From: an uncultured Pseudomonadota bacterium
Lineage (GTDB): Bacteria; Pseudomonadota; Gammaproteobacteria; Burkholderiales; JALYOK01
Direction of reading: 5' to 3'
DNA length: 64,000 nucleotides
Assembly (NCBI GenBank): GCA_902826775.1
Contig: CADEHE010000005.1
Span: 335,932 to 399,931 of the forward strand
Of the stretch, positions 39,679-49,996 are shown piece by piece. The position numbers were made by a program, and so were the translations under genes. The number at the start of each line of letters is the position of its first letter. The stretch's first letter is position 1. The notes below the pieces were generated by a model, which did no database searches, was not told the DNA's origin, and saw nothing but the letters and a program-made list of their open reading frames with translations.

Positions 39679-40320
39679 TCAAATCTCAGCGCGATATTTG
39701 CGGTAGTAGCCGAGTACGCGCGGGACGTAATTGCGGGTTTCCGGAAACGGCGGAATGGCGCCGTACTTCAACACGGTGTTGTGGCCGGCATTGTATGCCG
39801 CCAGCGCCAGTTCGATGTCGTTGTCGAAAACCTTCATCAGGTAGCGCAAATGCTTGGTGCCAGCGATGACGTTTTCGCGCGGATCGTAGATGTTTGCCAC
39901 CCCGTACTGGCCAGCAGTATCCGGCATCAATTGCATCAACCCGGAGGCTCCACGCGGCGATACGGCGCGCGGATCATAGGCTGATTCCGCCGAGATGACT
40001 GCGTGAATGAGCGCCGCCTCAACCTTGTAGCGCTGTGCGACTCGGTTGACCAGCGGCGCGTACTTTTTGCGTACCGCGCTGTTTATCTTGGGCAGCGGTT
40101 GGTCTAAGGTAGCTGTAGCTTGCGCGCTCGCAACGGGTGCGGCAGGAGTGGCAGGCGCCGTGGCCGCACGCTGAAACAGCTGGTAGCGTTCGTTAAGCTT
40201 TTGGTCGCTGATGTGCGTGCGGCCGGATTCGTCCACATAGCCGTACAAATCGGCTAAAGCGGTAAGGGCGCTGCTGCTTAAGGTGATCCCAAGCACCAAC
40301 GCCGACGCGATTTTCGCCAT
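39679..40320 (-). CDS. Lytic transglycosylase with DUF4124-like N-terminus
   Basis: A 213-residue periplasmic peptidoglycan lyase. A signal peptide opens the protein (LGITLSSSALTALADL), then a DUF4124-like segment (YGYVDESGRTHISD), then the SLT domain: HAVISAESAYDPRAVS with the catalytic Glu, SPRGASGLMQLMPDTA and ALAAYNAGHNTV. It cleaves the glycan chain to form anhydromuropeptides. It is transcribed toward the tRNA-His and ends 15 bases after it. No partner gene is adjacent. Confidence 0.9.
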   Translation of the reverse strand: MAKIASALVLGITLSSSALTALADLYGYVDESGRTHISDQKLNERYQLFQRAATAPATPAAPVASAQATATLDQPLPKINSAVRKKYAPLVNRVAQRYKVEAALIHAVISAESAYDPRAVSPRGASGLMQLMPDTAGQYGVANIYDPRENVIAGTKHLRYLMKVFDNDIELALAAYNAGHNTVLKYGAIPPFPETRNYVPRVLGYYRKYRAEI

Positions 40321-40534
40321 CGTCTGTAGTCTCCTAGAGCGAATTTGTCTGTTTCTAAAGCTAGGCCGCGTGCCCTTCGGAACGCTGATGGCCTGGCAGT
40401 GAACGGTCAGGATGTTAACCCGGCGGCGCTGAATTCAACAAACTTAGGTAGGCTGAAACAAATACTAGCCATACTATAAGTCAGTATATGGCTTGTTTAT
40501 TTGAAGAAAACATACTACGGGGGGCAGTAAATAT

Positions 40535-40981
40535 CTAGAGCTTGTCGCGCATGAGCCGTTGTTTCTCCCGCTGCCACTCGCGGTCTTTCTCCGAGGCGCG
40601 TTTGTCATGCTGTTTCTTGCCCTTCGCCAGGCCGATCTCGGCCTTAATGCGACCGTTGGCGTAGTGCAGGTTCAGCGGCACGAGCGTGTAGCCAGCTTGT
40701 TCCACTTTGCCAATAAGTTTGCGAATCTGTTCTTTGTGCAATAGCAGTGCGCGCGTGCGCACCGGGTCGGGATTGACGTGGGTAGAGGCTGTAGGCAAAG
40801 GGCTGATGTGGGAGCCGATCAGGCGCAGTTCACCCTTCTGCACGATGACGTAGGCTTCCTTCAGCTGTACGCGTCCGGCGCGAATGGCCTTGACTTCCCA
40901 GCCTTCCAGCACGATGCCGGCTTCAAAGCGTTCCTCGATGAAGTAGTCGTGAAATGCCTTCCTGTTCTCGACGATGCTCAT
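40535..40981 (-). CDS. smpB: SsrA-binding protein SmpB
   Basis: A 148-residue SmpB. It binds tmRNA and brings it to ribosomes stalled without a stop codon. Visible blocks are [41 protein letters not shown] with the OB fold, [26 protein letters not shown] and a C-terminal basic tail. Its start is the ATG at 40981; a longer frame exists but is arginine/proline-rich and not conserved. It is divergent from ratA, which fits the usual betaproteobacterial order. Confidence 0.95.
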   Translation of the reverse strand: MSIVENRKAFHDYFIEERFEAGIVLEGWEVKAIRAGRVQLKEAYVIVQKGELRLIGSHISPLPTASTHVNPDPVRTRALLLHKEQIRKLIGKVEQAGYTLVPLNLHYANGRIKAEIGLAKGKKQHDKRASEKDREWQREKQRLMRDKL

Positions 40982-41100
40982 CGTTGATATTGGGTTTGTT
41001 GGCGGGTGACTTAAGACCGCGCGTGGACCGGACTCTCGGCCCGAGCGGGCAACTGGATATACTGTGACCGGGACGATTCTACCAGTGAGGTTGCGCGCGC

Positions 41101-41544
41101 ATGGCGCGAGTGGCGAAATCGGTGCTAGTAAACTATTCGGCGGAGCAGATGTTTGCCTTGGTGGACGACGTGCCCGCGTACCCGCAGTTTTTGCCTTGGT
41201 GCAGTGGCGCCAGTGCGAGGAGCGAGGACGCAGCCACAAAACTTGCGACGCTGCAGATCAACTACCATCACATCCGTCAGAGTTTTACTACCCGCAACCG
41301 GCGCAGTAGCCCGCAGCGCTTGGACGTCGATCTGGTCGAAGGCCCGTTTCGCCGGCTGCAAGGTCATTGGCATTTCATCGCTCTGAAGGAGGATGCCTGC
41401 CGCGTTGAGCTCGAACTGGAGTACGAGTTCGCCACGCGCATATTGGAGCGCGTCATCGCGCCTGTGTTCGGCTACATTGCCAACAGCTTGGTGGATGCAT
41501 TCGTGCGCCGCGCACAGCAGCAGTACGGCCCTGGAGGGCTCTAA
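41101..41544 (+). CDS. ratA: RatA-family (COQ10/START-like) protein
   Basis: A 147-residue START-like/polyketide-cyclase-fold protein. It has [42 protein letters not shown] and [12 protein letters not shown]. In E. coli RatA was reported to block 70S ribosome assembly, while relatives bind ubiquinone; which role applies here is not decided by sequence. The stop and the next start share one base (TAATG), so ratA and rnfH form a unit, as in related genomes. Confidence 0.88.
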   Translation: MARVAKSVLVNYSAEQMFALVDDVPAYPQFLPWCSGASARSEDAATKLATLQINYHHIRQSFTTRNRRSSPQRLDVDLVEGPFRRLQGHWHFIALKEDACRVELELEYEFATRILERVIAPVFGYIANSLVDAFVRRAQQQYGPGGL

Positions 41545-41864
41545 TGAACAGTGCGGATGACACCCAGATTGAGGTCGAGGTTGTGTATGCCTCCGCCGAG
41601 CGGCAAAAATCGGTGCGCTTTATGGTTCCTGCCGGCGCACGAGTGGCAGCAGCCATTCGCGCTTCCGGATTGCTGGCTGAATTCCCGGAAATCGATCTTG
41701 CGGTGAATGCTGTGGGGGTTTGGGGAAAAGTGGTTCCGCTCGAGCGCGCTTTGCGCGAGCACGACCGCATCGAGATCTACCGGCCGCTCAAAGTCGATCC
41801 AAAGCAAGCGCGTGTGATACGCGCCCAGGGAACGCCGCAGCGCTCGTTTCGCGCGAAGAACTGA
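41544..41864 (+). CDS. rnfH: RnfH family protein
   Basis: A 106-residue protein with a ubiquitin-like fold signature: IEVEVVYASAERQKSVRFMVPAGARVAAAI and the end DRIEIYRPLKVDPK. RnfH-type proteins are conserved partners of ratA; their job is unknown. Start codon overlaps the ratA stop by one base. Its stop is 20 bases from the convergent gene ending at 41885. Confidence 0.9.
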   Translation: MNSADDTQIEVEVVYASAERQKSVRFMVPAGARVAAAIRASGLLAEFPEIDLAVNAVGVWGKVVPLERALREHDRIEIYRPLKVDPKQARVIRAQGTPQRSFRAKN

Positions 41865-41884
41865 AGCCGCCGCGCCTGGGTACG

Positions 41885-43561
41885 TTAGCCGCGCTTCGCT
41901 AACACTTCAAAGGCAACTCGCTGCCAGCCTTGACCTTTGCGGATAACGCGCGGCAGACGCACGTAGTACGAGACATTGCGCGCACTGAGGGTGAAATCTT
42001 GACCGGCGGTGTGCAATGCGGCATCGACGATTAAAGAGTCGGCGCGCCCGCGGCCTTGGTCGCCCGGGATGAAGAGCGCGCGCCAAGTCTGGTTCTGTTC
42101 GCCAGGGGAGTCCGTCTCTTCTGTGAGGGAGACGATGACTGGGTTATGCGAGAGAATCTCGATGCCGACGAACAGTTGGCCTTGATCCGATTGAACCAGC
42201 CTGCGTGTGATGTAACCAACCGCCCAGCGGTTGCTTTTGTTGCGCTTGACGCCGACCAATTGACCCAGACGCAAATCTTGATCGGCATCCGCACGCAACG
42301 CGGCACCATAGCCATTGACGCTCTCATCGACTAGCAGCCACGATTCGCGTTTCGCCGCGCTGTTGTTTGTTCGCCCCTGCGCCGCTTTCATGCGCGTTTG
42401 TTCGCGCACAAAGCCGTAAATCTTGAGGTCGAATTCTTCTTCTTGACTCAGCGTTCCAGGCCCGGTTTCAGGTTGCTCGGCTTCGTAGTCCTCGGTCGCC
42501 GCTATGGTCAGCCCATCTAGCCCGCGCACCACGCTGATGGGTTCATTTTCCGCCGCGACGCGCCGATGACTGCGCTGGTCTGAACGCATCCATTCAGGTG
42601 ACCAAATGCGATCGACCTTATCCAGCAACTCTGCGTATTCTCCGGCCCGAGCGACCGGATCGATGCCGCTGCTCTGACTGACTTGTCCTTGTCGAAATGC
42701 CATCTTCGCCCGCTCGACTTGCAAACTCAGCGCATCGGTGCTGAGGAAGCGCAGTTGTTTGCCCGAATTGGCGCCCAATACTCGGCGCGCACCGGTCGAA
42801 GCGGAAAGATCGACGTAATAGAAGTGCTTGCGTCGATCGAATTGTGCGTCCAGGCGCGCGCTGCTGCACCATCCAATTAGCCATTCGTCCGCGGTCTGCA
42901 GCTGCCTTTGGTTGAATGCGCCGCTCGCGAGCGTGGCGAGCAGCAATGCTCTGGTGTAGGCTTGCGCTGGGCTTAGCTCCAACTCCCGTGGTTTCAGGTA
43001 GGCGGCGCGGCTGCGTTGCTCGAGACTTTTCTCCTCGGTGCCTTGATAAAGCTTATGCAGCAGGCGCCAGCTCTCGCCGTCGAGCTGCTCCTGGCGAAAA
43101 CTAGCCCACTTCGCCCGGTTGCCGAGTGCGAGGATCGCCCGGCAGGAAAGCAGTACGAATAGATCTTCCGTCATCGTATCGCTGGCGCCCATTTCCACCA
43201 GGAAGCGGTGGTACATGCGTGCCAGCGCGCCATAGGTGTCACTCATGGTTTGGCACAGGGCATATTGAACTTGTTTGGACAGGCCGGCGTTGCGCAGCAT
43301 GGTCTGCAAGCTCTCGGCGTACATCGGAGCAAGTTGCTCCTCGCTGAACGCAAGTGCGTTGACGGTGTCCATGCTGAGCGGCGCGCTGCCGCGTTCAAGT
43401 TCGCTGAGCGCAGCCAACACCATGTGCTGGGCGGACTCGGCATCTCGGCTTTGCAATTGCGCGACCCAAGTGGTGGCGCGTGCGACGTTGGCTAGATTCT
43501 TACTCAGCGAATCGGCTACTGGCATAGTTGGCGAAAGATAAGGGACAAAGCGCTGACGCAA
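41885..43561 (-). CDS. Unknown protein with possible C-terminal PilZ-like domain
   Basis: A 558-residue protein I do not recognise over most of its length. Residues 1-400 look mostly helical. Residues about 430-520 have a PilZ-like pattern: ESWLLVDESVNGYGAALRA (compare DxSxxG), LGQLVGVKR and RLVQSDQGQLFVGIEIL. The preceding Arg (AAKRESW) fits one of the two expected Arg residues, but the full RxxxR is not clear, so c-di-GMP binding is only possible. It is the last gene of a unit with the FimV-like and DUF4124 genes (14- and 6-base gaps), so a cell-pole, pilus or motility role is plausible by context. Confidence 0.55.
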   Translation of the reverse strand: MRQRFVPYLSPTMPVADSLSKNLANVARATTWVAQLQSRDAESAQHMVLAALSELERGSAPLSMDTVNALAFSEEQLAPMYAESLQTMLRNAGLSKQVQYALCQTMSDTYGALARMYHRFLVEMGASDTMTEDLFVLLSCRAILALGNRAKWASFRQEQLDGESWRLLHKLYQGTEEKSLEQRSRAAYLKPRELELSPAQAYTRALLLATLASGAFNQRQLQTADEWLIGWCSSARLDAQFDRRKHFYYVDLSASTGARRVLGANSGKQLRFLSTDALSLQVERAKMAFRQGQVSQSSGIDPVARAGEYAELLDKVDRIWSPEWMRSDQRSHRRVAAENEPISVVRGLDGLTIAATEDYEAEQPETGPGTLSQEEEFDLKIYGFVREQTRMKAAQGRTNNSAAKRESWLLVDESVNGYGAALRADADQDLRLGQLVGVKRNKSNRWAVGYITRRLVQSDQGQLFVGIEILSHNPVIVSLTEETDSPGEQNQTWRALFIPGDQGRGRADSLIVDAALHTAGQDFTLSARNVSYYVRLPRVIRKGQGWQRVAFEVLAKRG

Positions 43562-43575
43562 AGACTAAGCCAGCG

Positions 43576-45654
43576 CTATTTATGAGGTCCACGAGCAAGT
43601 TTGGGTTCTACCCGCTCTTGTTCCGTTTTGTCGTTGCCTAGGTCGAGTTCAAAATCGATACTCTGCACTTCGCGCTGACCGGGTACTTTCGGCTCGGGGC
43701 GATCTTCTGGCAGTTCGGAGAGCAGCTCGCTGCGCAGCGATTCGCCGCGCAACGCCGGAGTGAAATCGAGCGGGATGTCGAGCCAATTCTGCGCACCGGG
43801 TTGCCCGGTTTCTTGCGCGCCGGACACGTTGTTTTCCGCGACGGCAACCGCTGGAGGCTCATCTCCGGTCGGTGCATAAAGCGAGTTCTGCGGATCAAGC
43901 GCTCTGCCGATAGAGCAGACTTTGCTCCACTGCGCGGCATCCTTGAAGCGGTCTCGGAATGCCAGGGCATGTTTTTCGAAAGCGCCTTTCATCTTCATTT
44001 GCCGGTAGATTTCAAGCAAAGCAAGCCAGGGCTTAGATTGCTCTGGATACTTGGTAGTCGTGTATTCCAGCAATTCAATCGCCTTGTCTGCTGCGCCGTC
44101 TTCCATAAAGTAAACACGCGACTGCTCAACAACCGCGTCAGTATTCGAAAGCTCGATGCCCGCTTCTGCCAATTCCGGAAAGCGATCGGCGAGATAGCGC
44201 GCTTGCACATCATGCTCGCGTGAGGCTTGCGCAGTTTCAGACTTCGGTGGCATCGGATGCGCGCCGGTTGCGGTTAGCGGCGATGCTGTGACTGGTGCCG
44301 GAGCTATCGTGGGCGCTTGGGTAGGCATTCGCGCGGAATGAGGTGCATCGACAAACTCTTCCACTCGCGAGGTGCGGCGGCGCCGGTGCAGCATGGCTGC
44401 GAGCAAACCCGCCAATGCGATGGCTGGCAGCGCCCACCAATACTTCTGCGCCAGTGGCGTCCAGCGCTCATACCAGTTGGCTTGGCTGCCTGTCTCTGCT
44501 GGCGCCGCAGCCTGCGGTTGCGCAGTACCCGCCACTGTCGCTGCGGCGGGCGCGCCGGTCTGTTGTCGCAACTGCGATTTCAGCGCTTCCACTTCTGCTT
44601 TCATTTGCCGCATTTCGTGCTGCAACGCCAGCATGCTGGCCGTCAGATCGTCTGCATCAAGCAATCGTTGGCGCTCGCGCAGCGAGGCACGTTCCGCGTC
44701 GCTCACCGGACGCGTCGTATCGATGGCGCTGCGCGACAAGCGCAGTACGAATTCCGGCGCCGCCCTGGTGGCGAGCCGTGGCGCTGGGGCAGATGGAGTA
44801 AGCACGTCGGTTGGCGGCGGCGAAGCAGGCGCCGCCTGCTGCGTGTCAGAAGGCGTCTGAGCGCGGGCGATGCGCTTGGGCTTAATGCGCGGCTTGGGTT
44901 TGGCTGCCGGCGCCGGCGGCAACTCGGGAATGAGCAAAGGCGTGCCCGCTTCGGGCATCGGACTATCCACGCTCGGCAACACATCCGAATTTGCAGCGGC
45001 TATAGCTTGACGTAGACGACGTTGCAGCCGAGGGTTATACGGATAGCGATTCTTGACAATACTGTTCAGTGTGTCACCATCACGAACAGTGTATTCATTT
45101 ATTCCAGAGAGTATCTGGTTAGTGTATCTGCTTGACGGCGGCGGTGGCGCCTGCGGCTGCACTAACGGTTCTGCGCGCGCCGCCTGGTATTGCGGGGGGT
45201 CGAGCAAGAGCGTGTATTCGCGATAGACGCTGCCGCCATCGGCGCAGCTCACGCGCAGCAATAGCCGCGCCAATGGCTCCACGATCGCTTGCGGCGAACT
45301 GACGAACAGCACGGTTCTGCCGACGGCTTGGCGCATCTCAACGCGCGCGGTGGCGATGAGCCCATTGGCATCGCCGCCGAACGGATCGGCACGCACGACG
45401 CTAATGCAGTCTGCGCTCAGTTCCTCCCCGGCCTGAAGTGTCACCGGCACGCGGGCGCGCAGGGGCTGCCCCAGCGAGGAACTGACTTCGATATCCCCCA
45501 AGCTGAGTGCATGGCTGAGCGAACCGGGCAGGCTGAGCGCGATCGCGGCGGCGAGCGGCGAAATTAGCCGTCGCGGCAACAGGCTGGTGCTCGCGGCAAA
45601 GGTTTTGCTGCGTAGGTGCTTTGATGCCGTCCAACCACTCATGGATGAGGTCAC
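43576..45654 (-). CDS. fimV: FimV-like cell-pole protein
   Basis: A 692-residue FimV-type protein. An N-terminal signal (ISPLAAAIALSLPGSLSHA) is followed by the FimV N-terminal domain (LSLGDIEVSSSLGQPLRARVPV), a LysM domain around residues 190-230 (YTVRDGDTLNSIVKNRYPYN), a proline/alanine-rich linker, one TM segment (YWWALPAIALAGLLAAMLH near residue 410), and a cytoplasmic C-terminus with TPR-like helices (DAVVEQSRVYFMEDGAADKAIELLEY). FimV organises the pole and type IV pilus assembly. It is the middle gene of a three-gene unit. Confidence 0.87.
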   Translation of the reverse strand: MTSSMSGWTASKHLRSKTFAASTSLLPRRLISPLAAAIALSLPGSLSHALSLGDIEVSSSLGQPLRARVPVTLQAGEELSADCISVVRADPFGGDANGLIATARVEMRQAVGRTVLFVSSPQAIVEPLARLLLRVSCADGGSVYREYTLLLDPPQYQAARAEPLVQPQAPPPPSSRYTNQILSGINEYTVRDGDTLNSIVKNRYPYNPRLQRRLRQAIAAANSDVLPSVDSPMPEAGTPLLIPELPPAPAAKPKPRIKPKRIARAQTPSDTQQAAPASPPPTDVLTPSAPAPRLATRAAPEFVLRLSRSAIDTTRPVSDAERASLRERQRLLDADDLTASMLALQHEMRQMKAEVEALKSQLRQQTGAPAAATVAGTAQPQAAAPAETGSQANWYERWTPLAQKYWWALPAIALAGLLAAMLHRRRRTSRVEEFVDAPHSARMPTQAPTIAPAPVTASPLTATGAHPMPPKSETAQASREHDVQARYLADRFPELAEAGIELSNTDAVVEQSRVYFMEDGAADKAIELLEYTTTKYPEQSKPWLALLEIYRQMKMKGAFEKHALAFRDRFKDAAQWSKVCSIGRALDPQNSLYAPTGDEPPAVAVAENNVSGAQETGQPGAQNWLDIPLDFTPALRGESLRSELLSELPEDRPEPKVPGQREVQSIDFELDLGNDKTEQERVEPKLARGPHK

Positions 45655-45660
45655 AGGCTA

Positions 45661-46236
45661 TTAAGCTTTACAGTTTTGTTCGAGGAACTTCTTCTCTTTT
45701 GCGATTTCGTCGGCAAACGCCTTGTTGTCAAAAAACACCCGTTCGCCCTTCTCATTGGTGCGATAGACCCGGCCACCTTGCTGCAACGTCACCAGACGGC
45801 CTCGGCTATCGGCGCATGCTTGGCGCTGCTGATCAGCCTGTTGTTGCTTTTCTTGCTGCTTCTTTTTTTCTTCGTCAGCGGCGGTGCGGCGCTTGCGAAA
45901 CTCGACGTCTTGATCGATGTAGTTAGCCGCTACAGCCGGAGCTTCGCCGCCAACCGGTGCGTTCGGCTGTGCTGCCGGCGTGCTGCGCAGTTTGGTCGCA
46001 TTGACTTTCGACGGCGGCATGTCGCTGTAATGCACGCTGCCATCCTTATCGACCCACTTATAGACGCCGTCGGCCCGCACGGCCTCACCGCCCAACATCA
46101 CCAGTAAACTTGTCAACGCACACGTTGACCACCATGAATCGTTTAGCGCCACTCGTTGCCTTCCCGCTGCCCTGTTCGAGCTAGGCTTCGCAGGCCTCTT
46201 GAGCCTATTTGCCGTATTAGATTGTGCAATTGTCAA
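45661..46236 (-). CDS. DUF4124 domain-containing protein
   Basis: A 191-residue protein. A hydrophobic segment (LTSLLVMLGGEAVRA, cut likely after VRA) is followed by the DUF4124 domain (GVYKWVDKDGSVHYSDMPPS) and a Gln/Lys-rich coiled-coil-like region. The DUF4124 domain is found in many periplasmic envelope proteins. The N-terminus upstream of the hydrophobic part is long and polar, so the true start may be further downstream; none of the candidates has a clear ribosome site. First gene of the unit with FimV. Confidence 0.72.
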   Translation of the reverse strand: MTIAQSNTANRLKRPAKPSSNRAAGRQRVALNDSWWSTCALTSLLVMLGGEAVRADGVYKWVDKDGSVHYSDMPPSKVNATKLRSTPAAQPNAPVGGEAPAVAANYIDQDVEFRKRRTAADEEKKKQQEKQQQADQQRQACADSRGRLVTLQQGGRVYRTNEKGERVFFDNKAFADEIAKEKKFLEQNCKA

Positions 46237-46532
46237 TCGCGGCCACGCACTTGTCCAGCCCTACTGCTCGCTGTAAGCCTGCCAACTGTCAGGCGCTGCA
46301 CGTTGCCACCATCCCATATTCCCGCACCATGCTGGAATAACGGCAACGATTGTCGCGCAATTACCAGTGTCTGGGAATGCCCGATTTGCAAAAGTTTAAC
46401 ATTGCTAATCAAAAACTTGTTGCATGAATCTGACCGCGATCCTGGGTTAGCACCTGGGCGCTGCCGCAGCGTTGCCACCCGCGGGTCGTTTCGGCTCACG
46501 TATAATCGCGCTTTGCCACAGGTCGAAGAGCC

Positions 46533-47993
46533 ATGCGCATCACCCAGAAGGCCCTGACATTCGACGATGTACTGCTGGTGCCGGCGCATTCAACCGTGTT
46601 GCCGCGCGATGTCAGTCTTGCCACTCCTCTGACCGCCACAATCACCCTTGGTCTGCCGGTGCTTGCCGCCGCCATGGATACGGTAACGGAGGCGCGCTTG
46701 GCTATTGCGCTGGCCCAAGAAGGGGGCATCGGCATCGTGCACAAGAACCTTCCGATCAAGGCGCAGGCCGCAGAAGTCGCCAAAGTGAAGCGTTTCGAAA
46801 GCGGCGTGGTCAAAGATCCCATTACCGTTGCGCCGGATATGAAAGTGCGCGACGTGCTGGCCTTAACCCAACAGCACAAGATCTCCGGCTTGCCGGTGCT
46901 GGAAGGCCGGCGCGTGGTCGGCATCGTTACCAATCGCGATTTGCGCTTTGAAGACAACCTCGATCAGCCGGTGCGCAACATCATGACGCCGCGCGAGCGG
47001 CTGGTAACGGTGCGCGAGGGCGCGGCGCTGGAAGAGGCGAAGGCGCTCATGCACAAGCACCGGCTAGAGCGCGTGCTGGTCGTCAACGGTGATTTCGAAC
47101 TGCGCGGATTGATGACAGTGAAGGATATTCTCAAGTCCACCGAGCACCCAAGCGCCTGCAAGGACAGTCTCGGGCGTTTGCGCGTGGGCGCGGCCGTAGG
47201 CGTGGGCGCCGGCACGGATGAGCGCGTCGATGCCTTGGTCGAAGCGGGCGCGGACGTGCTGGTGGTGGACACCGCCCACGGCCATGCGCAGGCGGTGATC
47301 GACCAAGTCGCGCGTATCAAGAAACGCCACGGCGCCGTGCAAGTGCTCGGCGGCAATATCGCCACTGCGCTCGCAGCGCGCGCGCTGGCGGACGCAGGCG
47401 CTGATGCGGTCAAGGTTGGCATCGGCCCGGGCTCGATTTGCACCACGCGCATGGTTGCCGGAGTCGGCGTGCCGCAAATCACTGCCATTCAGAATGTGGT
47501 GGAAGGTCTTAAGCACACAAAAATCCCGTGCGTGGCCGACGGCGGCATTCGCTATTCGGGCGACATCGCCAAGGCCTTGGCTGCGGGGGCCAACGCGGTC
47601 ATGCTGGGTAGCCTGCTGGCGGGCTCCGAAGAAGCGCCCGGTGAGACCGAGCTTTATCAGGGCCGCTCATACAAGTCGTATCGCGGCATGGGATCGCTAG
47701 GCGCAATGCAACAGGGCAGCGCTGAGCGTTATTTCCAAGACCCTAGCATTCACGCCGACAAGCTGGTGCCAGAAGGTGTCGAAGGCCGCGTTCCATACAA
47801 AGGCCCGGTCACCGCCATCATTCATCAACTCATGGGCGGTGTGCGCGCCAGCATGGGCTATCTGGGTTGCGCCAATATTCGCGAGCTGCATGAAAAGGCG
47901 GAGTTCGTCGAAATTACCGCGGCTGGGGTGCGCGAATCGCATGTGCACGACGTACAAATAGTCAAAGAAGCGCCCAACTATCGTGTTGAATGA
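46533..47993 (+). CDS. guaB: Inosine-5'-monophosphate dehydrogenase
   Basis: A 486-residue IMP dehydrogenase, the step from IMP to XMP in guanine nucleotide synthesis. It carries the start [19 protein letters not shown], two CBS domains at about residues 90-205, the active Cys in [12 protein letters not shown], and [17 protein letters not shown] plus the mobile flap region near GRVPYKGP. guaA follows on the same strand 137 bases later. No frameshift or odd feature. Confidence 0.96.
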   Translation: MRITQKALTFDDVLLVPAHSTVLPRDVSLATPLTATITLGLPVLAAAMDTVTEARLAIALAQEGGIGIVHKNLPIKAQAAEVAKVKRFESGVVKDPITVAPDMKVRDVLALTQQHKISGLPVLEGRRVVGIVTNRDLRFEDNLDQPVRNIMTPRERLVTVREGAALEEAKALMHKHRLERVLVVNGDFELRGLMTVKDILKSTEHPSACKDSLGRLRVGAAVGVGAGTDERVDALVEAGADVLVVDTAHGHAQAVIDQVARIKKRHGAVQVLGGNIATALAARALADAGADAVKVGIGPGSICTTRMVAGVGVPQITAIQNVVEGLKHTKIPCVADGGIRYSGDIAKALAAGANAVMLGSLLAGSEEAPGETELYQGRSYKSYRGMGSLGAMQQGSAERYFQDPSIHADKLVPEGVEGRVPYKGPVTAIIHQLMGGVRASMGYLGCANIRELHEKAEFVEITAAGVRESHVHDVQIVKEAPNYRVE

Positions 47994-48130
47994 GGCGCCG
48001 AAAGATACTCGCTCTGGTATAACTCCTGAGTTTAAAAGCAGTGCCGGATCTAGATGTATATCCTAGCTAGTATCTTTTCAAAGACGCCTTGTTATCCGGC
48101 TAAGCGCCGATTAGTCGGCTCCGGCCCATC

Positions 48131-49696
48131 ATGATTCATCAGCGCATTCTCATTCTCGACTTTGGCGCGCAATACTCACAACTTATCGCGCGCCGCGTGC
48201 GCGAATGCGGCGTGTACTGCGAGTTGCACCCATTCGACGTCGATGCGGGATTTGTGCGCGAGTTCGCACCGAAGGGGATTATTCTTTCCGGCGGTCCAGC
48301 CTCGGTGACGGAGCACAGCACGCCGCGCGCCCCGGATGCGGTGTTCACGCTCGGCGTTCCGGTTCTCGGCATTTGCTACGGCATGCAAACCATGGCGGCG
48401 CAGCTTGGCGGCGAGGTTGAGTCAAGCACCGTGCGCGAGTTCGGCTACGCAGAAGTGCGCGCCCGAGGCCATTCGCAACTGCTGCGCGACATTCAAGACG
48501 AAATCAACGCCGATGGCCACGGCTTGCTCGATGTGTGGATGAGTCACGGCGACAAAGTCACTGCGCTGCCACCCGGTTTCAAAGTCATCGCCTCCAATGC
48601 AGTTAGTCCGATCGCCGGCATGGCGGACGAGACTCGCAAGCTCTACGGCCTGCAATTTCATCCGGAAGTAACGCATACCCTGCAGGGCAAGGCGATACTG
48701 GCGCGCTTCGTGCACGAAATCTGCGGCTTGGGCTCGGACTGGAACATGCCCAGCTATATCGATGAAGCGATCGGGCGCATTCGCTCCGAAGTCGGCGCCG
48801 ACGAGGTCATACTCGGCTTGTCCGGTGGTGTCGATTCCGCAGTGGCGGCGGCGCTCATACACCGCGCTATCGGCGATCAGCTAACTTGCGTCTTTGTCGA
48901 CACCGGTTTGCTGCGTCTACGAGAGGCGCAGCAAGTCATGCGCACATTTGGCGATCATCTGGGTGTCAAAGTCATTCACGCCGATTGCGGTGCGCAGTTT
49001 CTGCGCGCTTTGGAAGGCAAGAGCGATCCGGAGGACAAGCGGAAGATTATCGGGCGCGTGTTCGTCGAAGTGTTTCAGCGCGAAGCGGCTAAACTGCCAC
49101 GCGCAAAGTGGTTAGCGCAGGGGACCATCTATCCAGATGTGATTGAGTCGGCCAGTGCAAAAACCAAAAAAGCACACACCATTAAGTCTCATCATAACGT
49201 CGGCGGCCTGCCAGACACGTTGCACCTCAAGTTGCTCGAACCGCTGCGCGAACTATTCAAAGATGAAGTGCGCGAACTCGGGCTTGCGTTAGGACTTCCG
49301 CGTGAGTGGGTGATGCGTCATCCGTTTCCCGGGCCGGGACTCGGGGTGCGCGTGCTAGGCGAGATCAAGCCCGTTTATGTCGACTTGCTGCGCCGTGCCG
49401 ACGCCATTTTTGTTGATGAACTACGCGAGTCGGGTTGGTACGAGAAAGTCGCGCAAGCATTTGCAGTGTTCTTACCGGTGCGCTCAGTGGGCGTGATGGG
49501 CGACGGGCGCACCTACGAGCACGTTGTTGCGCTGCGCGCGGTCGAGACCACTGATTTCATGACTGCGCATTGGGCCGAACTCCCCTATTCGTTGCTCGCA
49601 AAGGTTTCCAACCGGATCATCAACGAAGTGCGCGGCATCAACCGCGTTGTTTACGATATTTCCGGTAAGCCGCCAGCGACGATCGAATGGGAGTGA
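48131..49696 (+). CDS. guaA: GMP synthase (glutamine-hydrolysing)
   Basis: A 521-residue GMP synthase that aminates XMP using glutamine and ATP. The glutamine amidotransferase domain has [10 protein letters not shown] with its Cys near residue 85 and the His/Glu pair in [11 protein letters not shown]. The PP-loop ATPase domain has [15 protein letters not shown]. The C-terminus ends normally in [10 protein letters not shown]. Its 3' end lies next to an integrase gene: the gene end is a known island insertion site, and the coding sequence appears intact, as expected if the integrated DNA restores it. Confidence 0.96.
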   Translation: MIHQRILILDFGAQYSQLIARRVRECGVYCELHPFDVDAGFVREFAPKGIILSGGPASVTEHSTPRAPDAVFTLGVPVLGICYGMQTMAAQLGGEVESSTVREFGYAEVRARGHSQLLRDIQDEINADGHGLLDVWMSHGDKVTALPPGFKVIASNAVSPIAGMADETRKLYGLQFHPEVTHTLQGKAILARFVHEICGLGSDWNMPSYIDEAIGRIRSEVGADEVILGLSGGVDSAVAAALIHRAIGDQLTCVFVDTGLLRLREAQQVMRTFGDHLGVKVIHADCGAQFLRALEGKSDPEDKRKIIGRVFVEVFQREAAKLPRAKWLAQGTIYPDVIESASAKTKKAHTIKSHHNVGGLPDTLHLKLLEPLRELFKDEVRELGLALGLPREWVMRHPFPGPGLGVRVLGEIKPVYVDLLRRADAIFVDELRESGWYEKVAQAFAVFLPVRSVGVMGDGRTYEHVVALRAVETTDFMTAHWAELPYSLLAKVSNRIINEVRGINRVVYDISGKPPATIEWE

Positions 49697-49996
49697 ATTG
49701 ACGTCCTTCGGGGACTATCGTCAGCTATCGAATATCTGCCGTAACGTGTTGATTTAGAAAGAAATACGTCGCGGCAGTTATCGGTGACTATCGCCGGCCA
49801 GCGGAACAGGTTGGCGGTGAAAGTGGCGGTAAGAACCGGAGGCCGGATTAAGACCCTCCCGTTCACTATTCAGACCTAAACCGTCTTTGACGGTAAAAGT
49901 CTTCTCGGGGAAGCTAGTTTTATGCGGCTTTCCGAGCATCAGCAGGTCTCCTGGCCCCTGACGGTAAATGCCGTCAAGAACCGGAGGAAAACCTCG
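49697..49996 (+). promoter_or_regulatory. guaA-integrase junction with repeats and hairpins
   Basis: This 300-base gap has no gene. The integration junction (attL) should overlap the guaA end at about 49660-49696, but the exact core is not known because attR is outside the window. It contains a 12-base exact direct repeat AAGAACCGGAGG at 49831-49842 and 49976-49987, two small palindromes (CCGTC TTT GACGG at 49881-49893 and GACGG TAAATG CCGTC at 49960-49975), and GACGGTAAA twice. These may be arm-type or regulatory sites for the integrase. The second AAGAACCGGAGG ends in the integrase ribosome site. Confidence 0.5.
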
